From the NCBI GenBank assembly GCA_009377605.1, contig WHTT01000025.1, forward strand, positions 1-64,000: a stretch of 64,000 nucleotides of DNA, given 5' to 3'. Every line of letters begins with the position of its first letter. The first letter of the stretch is position 1. Source of the DNA: Luteitalea sp. Its GTDB lineage: Bacteria; Acidobacteriota; Vicinamibacteria; Vicinamibacterales; Vicinamibacteraceae. Of this stretch, positions 27,500 through 34,054 are shown piece after piece. The translations under genes were made by a program, and so were the position numbers. Under the pieces are notes generated by a model. That model had not been told where the DNA came from. It made no database searches and saw nothing but the letters and a program-made list of their open reading frames with translations.

Positions 27500-27501
27500 C
27501 C

Positions 27502-28620
27502 TCATTCGTCGGTCGGCTCTCCGGGAAGCAGGAACTCCGTCTCCAACGTCTGCGCTCCTTGCTCGGTACATACCGCAAACCTCGAGCGATACAGAGAGAC
27601 GCCGGCGAACTCACCCTTCTTGCTCACCACGTAGAAATTGAGCTGGAAGCTGGGCTGGCCGCGCGAGTTGAGGAGCCGCTTCTCGACCGTGTTGGCCTGG
27701 ACGCGCTTCAACGCCTCGAGCGCCGCATCCTTCGGGTGGCGCCCTGCGCGCATTTGCTCCACCACGAGGAACGAGCACAGGTTGTACAGGTTCGCTTCAC
27801 CCCGGCCGGTGGATCCAGCGGCCCCAACATCGTTGTCGACGTACAATCCCGCGCCAAGAATCGGTGAGTCGCCCACTCGTCCCGGTATCTTCCACGCCAA
27901 ACCGCTCGTTGTCGTGACACCGCAGACCTCACCGCTCGCGCTGACGCCGTCGCAGTTGATCGTGCCCCAGATGTGTTCCGGGTCCAACAGGCCCTCGCGT
28001 GCCATTTGCAAGGTGGCGCGGTACCCCGCCTGAGCGCGCTGCTCGGGATCGAGATAGTGCTCCGGGTCTGTGCGCCGCTTCCACTCCCGCCACAGCGCGC
28101 GCGAATGCGGCGTGTTGAGATCCTCCTCGACCTCGAATCCAAACCGGCGTGCGAGCTCCTGTGCGCCTCTTCCGACAATGAGATGGTGGTCGGTGTGGTT
28201 CATGACGAGGCGCGCGACCTGTGCCGGCGTGCGCACGCCCTCGAGCGCCGCAACGCCGCCGGCACGCCGCAGCGGTCCGTGCATGCAGCACGAGTCGAGC
28301 TGGATCACGCCGTCGGCGTTCGGAAGACCACCAAAGCCCACGCTCGAATCTTCAGGATCGAGCTCGACAATGCTGACCCCTTCGATCAAGGCGTCGAGGA
28401 CGTCCTTGCCCGCCGTGAGCTGGGTGAACGCCGTTTGGACGGCGGTCATGGGCCCGCCGTTCTTGTAGCGGTTCCCATTCGCCGATCCGACGACGACAGG
28501 CTTGGCTGGTGCTGGAATCAGCACGGCCGGCGCCGCCTGCGTCGTTGAGGTCACCGCAGCCACGCCTGTCGCCGCTACGCTCGTCTGAACGAACTCTCGC
28601 CGGGTGATGCGCTTACCCAT
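27502..28620 (-). CDS. Tat-exported N4-(beta-N-acetylglucosaminyl)-L-asparaginase family protein
   Basis: Ntn hydrolase of 372 aa (glycosylasparaginase/isoaspartyl peptidase family). It has a twin-arginine leader, KRITRREFVQTS followed by an Ala-rich stretch. Conserved segments: GGPMTAVQTAFTQLTAGKDV, LDPEDSSVGFGGLPNADG, QLDSCCMHG and, at the autocleavage site, GEVCGVTTTSGLAWK with the nucleophilic Thr, then GRVGDSPILGAGLYVDN. The enzyme would cleave the GlcNAc-Asn bond of glycopeptides or isoaspartyl bonds. It is convergent with the P1 peptidase, 2 nt apart. Confidence 0.92.
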   Translation of the reverse strand: MGKRITRREFVQTSVAATGVAAVTSTTQAAPAVLIPAPAKPVVVGSANGNRYKNGGPMTAVQTAFTQLTAGKDVLDALIEGVSIVELDPEDSSVGFGGLPNADGVIQLDSCCMHGPLRRAGGVAALEGVRTPAQVARLVMNHTDHHLIVGRGAQELARRFGFEVEEDLNTPHSRALWREWKRRTDPEHYLDPEQRAQAGYRATLQMAREGLLDPEHIWGTINCDGVSASGEVCGVTTTSGLAWKIPGRVGDSPILGAGLYVDNDVGAAGSTGRGEANLYNLCSFLVVEQMRAGRHPKDAALEALKRVQANTVEKRLLNSRGQPSFQLNFYVVSKKGEFAGVSLYRSRFAVCTEQGAQTLETEFLLPGEPTDE

Positions 28621-28710
28621 TCACACGCTCCTCGCCGTTCCCGTTTCCCAATTCCCGAATCCGATTCCTGCATTGACGGGGGCAAGAACCGCTGACTAGC
28701 ATAGTGCGAT

Positions 28711-29694
28711 TTGGCTGCACCGAGCATCGAACGTGAGATCCCCATCGAAGCCGTGCGAGAGGCGGCCGCGGCCATTTATGCAGTGGCGGTGCGGACACCG
28801 CTCATTCCGTTGGATCTGCCCGGTGCTGGCACCGAAGCCGATCGGCCTCGCGTCTACGTAAAGCTCGAGACCCTCCAGCCGATTGGCGCGTTCAAGATCC
28901 GGGGCGCCTACAACGCTGTCCGTCGCTTGCCGCCTGGGACGCTCGCTCGCGGCGTGTGGACGGTCAGTGCGGGGAACGCGGCCCAAGGCGTTGCGCTCGC
29001 GGCGCGGCGCATGGGCGCACCATGCGCGGTCATGATGATTGACACGGCGCCGGAGGCCAAGCGGTGGGCGATCGAGCAGCTGGGCGCGACGATCGTGCCG
29101 GTGTCGTACGATGAAGCGTGGCGCGCCGTCGAGCAGCACGGCTCGGACCGCATGTCTGGAGCGATGGTCCACCCGTTCGACGACGATCATGTTATTGCCG
29201 GCAACGGCACGATTGCCTTGGAGATCGTGGAGGATCTTCCCGAAGTGACATCGGTCATTGCCGCGGTTGGCGGCGGTGGTCTCGTGGCGGGCATTGCGGC
29301 CGGGCTGCGCGCGTTGCGGCCGGATGTCCAGGTCTATGGTGCAGAGCCGGAGACCGCAGCGCCGCTGGCGGTCTCGATCGCGTCGAACCGGCCGAGCGTT
29401 TTTCCCAATTGGAAAGCCTCGTTCGTCGATGGCGCGGGCGGCAAGTCCGTGCTGCGATCGATGTGGCCGCTCGTCTCGCCGCCGCGGATCAAGGGCTCGA
29501 TTGTCGTTACACTCGAGCAAGTGCGCGCGGCCATGCGTCTCGTGGCCGAGCGCACGCATGTGATTACGGAGGGCGCCGCGGCCTGCGCGGTCGCCGCGGC
29601 CATGAGCGGGAAGGCCGGTCCCGGCCCGGTGGTTGCGGTCCTCTCCGGCGGCAACATCGATCTAGCGCGGTTTACCTCGCTGGTGTCCGAGTAG
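28711..29694 (+). CDS. Threonine/serine dehydratase (PLP fold-type II)
   Basis: A 327-aa catabolic-type dehydratase, without the C-terminal ACT regulatory domain of anabolic IlvA. The PLP lysine is in QPIGAFKIRGAYN (Lys62). The SAGNAAQGVALAARRMG segment binds substrate and AVGGGGLVAGIAAGL holds the PLP phosphate; VAVLSGGNIDLARF is near the end. It would convert threonine to 2-oxobutyrate or serine to pyruvate, or act as a serine racemase. A TTG start at 28711 is forced by a stop three codons upstream; no ATG precedes the conserved region. It is divergent from the asparaginase. Confidence 0.9.
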   Translation: MAAPSIEREIPIEAVREAAAAIYAVAVRTPLIPLDLPGAGTEADRPRVYVKLETLQPIGAFKIRGAYNAVRRLPPGTLARGVWTVSAGNAAQGVALAARRMGAPCAVMMIDTAPEAKRWAIEQLGATIVPVSYDEAWRAVEQHGSDRMSGAMVHPFDDDHVIAGNGTIALEIVEDLPEVTSVIAAVGGGGLVAGIAAGLRALRPDVQVYGAEPETAAPLAVSIASNRPSVFPNWKASFVDGAGGKSVLRSMWPLVSPPRIKGSIVVTLEQVRAAMRLVAERTHVITEGAAACAVAAAMSGKAGPGPVVAVLSGGNIDLARFTSLVSE

Positions 29695-29714
29695 GCCCGA
29701 CCTTCAGGTCGGGC
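29695..29714 (+). terminator. Hairpin after the dehydratase gene
   Basis: GCCCGACC and GGTCGGGC pair perfectly around a TTCA loop, directly following the stop codon. There is no T-run. Loop and style match the hairpin at 18505-18526, so it may be a dispersed repeat that also terminates. Confidence 0.6.
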
Positions 29715-29734
29715 GTCGATAGTTGACAATTGCT

Positions 29735-31885
29735 ATGGAACAGCACGACCCCGAGCTTCCTGAACTCCCTTCTCGCGTGGCAGGATTGCGCGAGCTCGCC
29801 AACGACCTTTGGTGGGTATGGCACGACCATGCGCGCGAAGTGTTTCGCGCGCTCGATTACCCCCTGTGGCGGGCGACCGCACACAACCCCGTCGAATTGC
29901 TGCGCCTGGTCTCGCCGGAGCGCTTGACGGAGGTGGCCAGCAATCGCGCCTTTCTGCGTCTCTACGACACGGCGTTGGAGCAGCTCCAAAACACCCAATG
30001 CGCCACTGACACCTGGTGGTCGCGCCGCACCCCAATCGGCCGCCAACGACCGATCGCCTATTTCTCGGCCGAGTTCGCGCTCCACCAATCGCTGCCCATC
30101 TATGCGGGCGGTCTCGGCGTGCTCGCGGGCGATCACTGCAAGGAGGCGTCCGACCTCGGGCTGCCGCTCATCGGCATCGGCTTCATGTACCCGCAGGGCT
30201 ATTTCCACCAGCGCCTCTCCGCCGATGGCTGGCAGGAGGAGCACTATGTCCGCCTCGACTGGCAGGATGCGCCGATCGAGCGTGCCACGTTGGCGCAGGG
30301 CCAAGACTGCGTGGTTGCCGTGCCGCTCGGCAACCGCACCGTGCTGGCGCAGGTGTGGCACGTGCGACTCGGCTGCGTCGACCTGTATCTCCTCGACACG
30401 GACCTCGAGGAGAACGCCCCGTGGGACCGAGAGCTGTCCGCGCGACTCTACGGCGGCGATCGCGAAACGCGGATTCAGCAAGAGATCGTGCTTGGCATCG
30501 GGGGTGTGCGTGCCGTGCGGACGCTCGGCTACGACCCCATTCTGTGGCACCTCAACGAGGGCCACGCCGCGTTCGTCGCGCTGCAACGTATCCGTGACCT
30601 GGTCGAGCATGGCGCACGCTTCGATCAAGCGCTTCAACACGTACGGGAGACGACGACGTTCACAACGCACACGCCGGTCGCCGCCGGACACGATGCCTTT
30701 CCGTTCTCTCTGGTCGAAACGCACCTGGCGGGTTGTTGGGGCAGTCTCGGCGAGCTTCGCGAAGAGTTCCTCGCGCTCGGTGGCTACGACAATGGACAGG
30801 GTACGCAGTTCAACATGACGACGCTCGCCATGCGCACCTCCGGCGCGGTCAACGCCGTGAGCCGGCTGCACGGCGACGTGACACGCACCATGTGGAAACC
30901 GCTGCTCGACGAGCTGGGTCGCCAGGACACAATGACGTCGATCACCAACGGCATCCACGTGCCCTCGTGGCTGGCCGTGGACGTCGCGCGCCTCTTCGAC
31001 ACGTACCTCGACGCGCGCTGGCGCGACGCGCAAGACGACCCGCAGGTCTGGGATGAGGTGCTGGCGATTCCAGACGAAGAGCTCTGGCGTGTGCGTCAGC
31101 GGCTACGCCGATATCTCTTCGCCTTCGTGCGTGAGCGTATGCGAGACCGCTGGATACACCAGCACGTGAACAGCGCGCGCGTTCTGGCCGGTGGCACCCT
31201 GCTCGACTCCGAAGCGCTCACCATTGGCTTCGCTCGCCGCTTTGCCACGTACAAGCGAGCAGAGCTCATTTTTCACGACCCTGCGCGCCTGGCGCACATT
31301 CTCAACGAGCTCAAGCGCCCGGTGCAAATCATCTTTGCTGGTAAGGCGCATCCTGCCGATGAACCGGGCAAGCGGGCACTTCAAGCGGTGTATCACCGTG
31401 CCGTGGATCCGGCGTTCGGCGGCCGGGTTGCGTTTGTCGACGACTACGACCTGCACGTCGCGCACTTTCTCGTCCAGGGTTGCGACGTCTGGCTGAACAA
31501 CCCGCGCAAGCCGCTGGAGGCGAGCGGCACGAGCGGCATGAAGGCCTCGGTCAACGGCGTGCTCAATGCCAGCATCGGTGACGGCTGGTGGCCCGAAGGC
31601 TATACGGGCGCCAACGGCTGGCTCATCGATCCGGGTACGACCAGCGAGGATCTGGCGGCACAGGACGCCGCCGACGCAGAGGCGCTCTATCGCCTGCTCG
31701 AAGAGGAGATCGTCCCCACCTTCTACGAGCGCGACGAGCAGGGCGTTCCGAGACGCTGGGTTCAAATGGTCAAAGAGGCCATCCGTACAATTGCGCCCCG
31801 CTTCTCGACGCGACGGATGCTCAAGGAATACGTGGAACGGATGTACCTTCCTGCGATAGAGACTGTGACGAGCAAGAGCGAGTAA
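29735..31885 (+). CDS. glgP: Alpha-glucan phosphorylase, short (GT35) type
   Basis: Releases glucose-1-phosphate from glycogen or maltodextrin. It is 716 aa, the short class lacking the long N-terminal regulatory region of E. coli GlgP. Conserved blocks are FSAEFALHQSLPIYAGGLG, WHLNEGHAAFVALQRI, TTHTPVAAGHDAF, RRFATYKRAELIF, QIIFAGKAHPAD and NNPRKPLEASGTSGMK, where the Lys of SGMK region contacts the PLP pocket, then NGVLNASIGDGWW. The ATG at 29735 is preferred over a TTG at 29723. It is a single gene; no glycogen synthase or branching enzyme is nearby. Confidence 0.95.
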   Translation: MEQHDPELPELPSRVAGLRELANDLWWVWHDHAREVFRALDYPLWRATAHNPVELLRLVSPERLTEVASNRAFLRLYDTALEQLQNTQCATDTWWSRRTPIGRQRPIAYFSAEFALHQSLPIYAGGLGVLAGDHCKEASDLGLPLIGIGFMYPQGYFHQRLSADGWQEEHYVRLDWQDAPIERATLAQGQDCVVAVPLGNRTVLAQVWHVRLGCVDLYLLDTDLEENAPWDRELSARLYGGDRETRIQQEIVLGIGGVRAVRTLGYDPILWHLNEGHAAFVALQRIRDLVEHGARFDQALQHVRETTTFTTHTPVAAGHDAFPFSLVETHLAGCWGSLGELREEFLALGGYDNGQGTQFNMTTLAMRTSGAVNAVSRLHGDVTRTMWKPLLDELGRQDTMTSITNGIHVPSWLAVDVARLFDTYLDARWRDAQDDPQVWDEVLAIPDEELWRVRQRLRRYLFAFVRERMRDRWIHQHVNSARVLAGGTLLDSEALTIGFARRFATYKRAELIFHDPARLAHILNELKRPVQIIFAGKAHPADEPGKRALQAVYHRAVDPAFGGRVAFVDDYDLHVAHFLVQGCDVWLNNPRKPLEASGTSGMKASVNGVLNASIGDGWWPEGYTGANGWLIDPGTTSEDLAAQDAADAEALYRLLEEEIVPTFYERDEQGVPRRWVQMVKEAIRTIAPRFSTRRMLKEYVERMYLPAIETVTSKSE

Positions 31886-31902
31886 CCGGATCGTCGGCGC
31901 AC

Positions 31903-32120
31903 TCAGTCTGTGACTCTGAAATGCGGGTTCTGAATTAGGCCGACTATGTTGCCGAACGGGTCGGCAACCGTTGCCACCTTGATGTCCCCGCCCACGTCCT
32001 TCACGGCCTGGCGCGGCTCGGCACCCTGGTCGAGCAGATGCCGATAGGCCTGTTCGATATCGGAAACTCCCCAAAACGCCACGGCGTTGTTACCGACGTT
32101 CATCTCAATCCGAGAAACAT
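31903..32120 (-). pseudogene. VOC/glyoxalase-family gene with internal deletion
   Basis: A good ribosome site (AAGGAG) precedes an ATG at 32120 encoding MFLGLR, the usual start of a roughly 120-aa VOC protein, but a stop follows at once. The C-terminal half, NNAVAFWGVSDIEQAYRHLL then VATVADPFGNIVGLIQNPHF, resumes in another frame a few codons on. The middle 50-60 residues, including the first metal ligand, are missing, so a deletion has killed the gene. Confidence 0.75.
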
Positions 32121-32223
32121 TGCAGCTCCTTGGGGGAGACGTGACTGGCGGCATCGGCGTCGCAGCACACATCTCCCGCGTGCTCGCGTTCGCCTACGTC
32201 CGCTGGCGCAAGAGTTGCGCCGG

Positions 32224-32241
32224 ACTCGTGCCGGCACGAGT
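32224..32241. promoter_or_regulatory. Perfect 18-bp palindrome upstream of the VOC remnant
   Basis: ACTCGTGCC and GGCACGAGT form an uninterrupted dyad in the 186-bp gap between the VOC remnant and the ppk2 stop. No loop separates the arms, so it fits a protein-binding site better than an RNA hairpin. The regulator is unknown. Confidence 0.4.
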
Positions 32242-32306
32242 TGATGCTTACACGATATGGTACACGACGCATCTCTGCAGTGCGTAGATTATCTGGTTCC
32301 CGGGCC

Positions 32307-33179
32307 TCACGCCTCACCGAGGTCGCGGCGAATGGCCGCGAGCTGCTTGCGCTCCGCAGCCGACAGCTTTGGAAACTGCGGATCGAGGCTTTCGAGCGCT
32401 TCGAGTAGGATCCGCGCAACCACGAATCGCATGAACCACTTCTTGTCACCCGGCACGATGTACCAAGGCGCCACATCAGTGCTCGTGGCCGAGAGCATCT
32501 CCTCGTACGCACGCTCGTAATCGTGCCAGTGCTGGCGCTTCGCGACATCACCGGCCGAGAACTTCCATTGCTTGGCTGGATCGTCGAGACGCTTCAAGAA
32601 GCGTTTGAGCTGCTCTCCTTTCGACACGTGCAGAAAGCATTTGCGGATGAGCGTTCCGTTTCGCCAGAGATGGCGTTCCAGCGCGTTGATGTCCTCGAAT
32701 CGCTCGTCCCAGATCTGCGAGGTGACACGCTCGGGCGGAAGCTTCTGGCCGGTCAGGAGATCCGGGTAGACCCGCACCACGATCACATCCTCATAATGGG
32801 AGCGGTTGAAGACGCCGATATGCCCGCGCCGCGGCATGGCGCGGTGGACGCGCCAGAGATAGTCGTGATCGAGCTCTTCAGCCGATGGTTCCTTGAACGA
32901 CGTGACGGTGACACCTTGCGGGTTGAGACCACGCATGACGTGCTCGATCGTCCCGTCCTTTCCCGCCGCGTCCGATCCTTGCAGCAAGAGCAACACGGAC
33001 CACCGGTCGGCTGCCCAGAGCCGCTCCTGGAGCTCGAACAGCTTCTTGAGAAGCCGGTCGAGCTCCTTTCCTGCCGCCTTGGGGCTCGTGAACGGCGTGG
33101 TGTCGTCCGTGTCCCACTGTGCGAGCGTGACGCGCGTTCCCGGTTTGACGCGAAAGCGATCGAGGCTCAATTTTTGCAT
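32307..33179 (-). CDS. Polyphosphate kinase 2 family protein (PPK2)
   Basis: Transfers phosphate between polyphosphate and nucleotides. It is 290 aa with one PPK2 domain. Walker A is LLLLQGSDAAGKDGTIEHVM (residues 63-82), the lid region holds RVHRAMPRRGHIGVFNRSHY and Walker B is EDVIVVRVYPDLL. The RKCFLHVSKGEQLKRFLKR and PWYIVPGDKKWFMR stretches are typical. Single-domain class I or III; nucleotide preference cannot be assigned. It is divergent from the zinc-ribbon gene with only 32 nt between starts. Confidence 0.93.
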   Translation of the reverse strand: MQKLSLDRFRVKPGTRVTLAQWDTDDTTPFTSPKAAGKELDRLLKKLFELQERLWAADRWSVLLLLQGSDAAGKDGTIEHVMRGLNPQGVTVTSFKEPSAEELDHDYLWRVHRAMPRRGHIGVFNRSHYEDVIVVRVYPDLLTGQKLPPERVTSQIWDERFEDINALERHLWRNGTLIRKCFLHVSKGEQLKRFLKRLDDPAKQWKFSAGDVAKRQHWHDYERAYEEMLSATSTDVAPWYIVPGDKKWFMRFVVARILLEALESLDPQFPKLSAAERKQLAAIRRDLGEA

Positions 33180-33203
33180 TGAGGATTACCCTTCTCGTAG
33201 AAT
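33174..33203 (+). promoter_or_regulatory. Candidate promoter giving a near-leaderless transcript
   Basis: TTGCAT and TAGAAT with an 18-nt spacer end only 8 nt before the ATG at 33212. Initiation 6-7 nt after the -10 would leave a leader of 0-2 nt. There is no ribosome binding site before that ATG, which agrees with leaderless translation. Confidence 0.35.
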
Positions 33204-33211
33204 GACGTCGT

Positions 33212-33670
33212 ATGCCTCGGAAGTCCGTATCGAGCGCGCGGTGTCCCCTGTGCGGCGCCAAAGAGGTGTCGGAGCCACGCGGAGAAGAGAAATACTGCCG
33301 TGACTGCTGGGACAAGAAGATCGCGGTTGAAGAGATCGTGGCGCGTGAGTTCGCGCTCAAGCGCTACATTCGCGCGCACAGCGCCGAGAAATACCTCATC
33401 TATCACTCGACCCTCAAGCGCCCCTGTGGACAGTTGGTTGTCGTCGACGACGGGTACGATCTGTTCCTCACGATGATCCTGTATCCGAGCTTCTCCTGGG
33501 AGGAGCCAGCGTATCACCTTGAAGGCGACCCTGAGGGACGGAGCTTCGGTGAGATCCTCGTCGATGTCGTCGCAGCAGAGGTCATCGAACCCTGGGGCGG
33601 CGGCAAATGGCACCTCGAGATCTTCCGTTCGCAGGCACCCGAGGCCGAGGAGTGGAATGGCGAACTGTGA
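33212..33670 (+). CDS. Zinc-ribbon protein of unknown function
   Basis: A 152-aa protein I do not recognise. The N-terminus has a CPLC-14-CRDC zinc-ribbon (Cys11, 14, 29, 32). The rest is a mixed alpha/beta region with EEIVAREFALKRYIRAHSAEKY, then LYPSFSWEEPAYHLEGDPEGR and an acidic C-terminus. There is no signal peptide or membrane segment. The LKRPCGQLVVVDDGYDLFLT stretch resembles no catalytic motif I know. It is divergent from ppk2 and 4 nt from the convergent DUF4870 gene. A nucleic-acid or ribosome-associated role is only a guess from the ribbon. Confidence 0.7.
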   Translation: MPRKSVSSARCPLCGAKEVSEPRGEEKYCRDCWDKKIAVEEIVAREFALKRYIRAHSAEKYLIYHSTLKRPCGQLVVVDDGYDLFLTMILYPSFSWEEPAYHLEGDPEGRSFGEILVDVVAAEVIEPWGGGKWHLEIFRSQAPEAEEWNGEL

Positions 33671-33673
33671 CGG

Positions 33674-34054
33674 TTATTGAGTAATCACTCGCTCCACCCA
33701 CGTCCCAACCAGCGGCAACTTCCACCAATAGCCCCTCGAAGCCTTGTAGATGCACACCAGCCACACGAGGATGCTCAGGATCGCCACCGCTTGCGCCACG
33801 TAGACGCAGGCGCGCATCGCCGTATACGAAACGGTCAGCATCAGCAGCGACACGGCCGCGAGCACGACGGTGAGCAGGGCCAGGCCCCCCAAGCCGACGA
33901 GCGCCTGGAGGGCATGGAATCGAACATAGCGGTTATCGCGTTCCAGCACGAGCAAGACGAGCCCGGTGATCCACCATGCCGAGTAGGCGAGCACGGCCGC
34001 CAGTCGCGGATCGAGTCCCGTCGTCGTCGTGCGTGGCGCGATGCGCTCCGTCAT
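33674..34054 (-). CDS. DUF4870-family small membrane protein
   Basis: A 126-aa integral membrane protein with about four helices. LAAVLAYSAWWITGLVLLVL followed by RYVRFHALQAL is the DUF4870 signature. The C-terminus YKASRGYWWKLPLVGTW is also typical. Function is unknown. Its ATG overlaps the stop codon of the upstream VWA-PrcB gene (ATGA), so the two are translationally coupled and probably work at the same membrane. Confidence 0.85.
   Translation of the reverse strand: MTERIAPRTTTTGLDPRLAAVLAYSAWWITGLVLLVLERDNRYVRFHALQALVGLGGLALLTVVLAAVSLLMLTVSYTAMRACVYVAQAVAILSILVWLVCIYKASRGYWWKLPLVGTWVERVITQ

Noticed and set aside
29672-31033. 453-aa minus-strand ORF antisense to glgP
   Set aside because: A shadow frame of a highly conserved glycogen phosphorylase.
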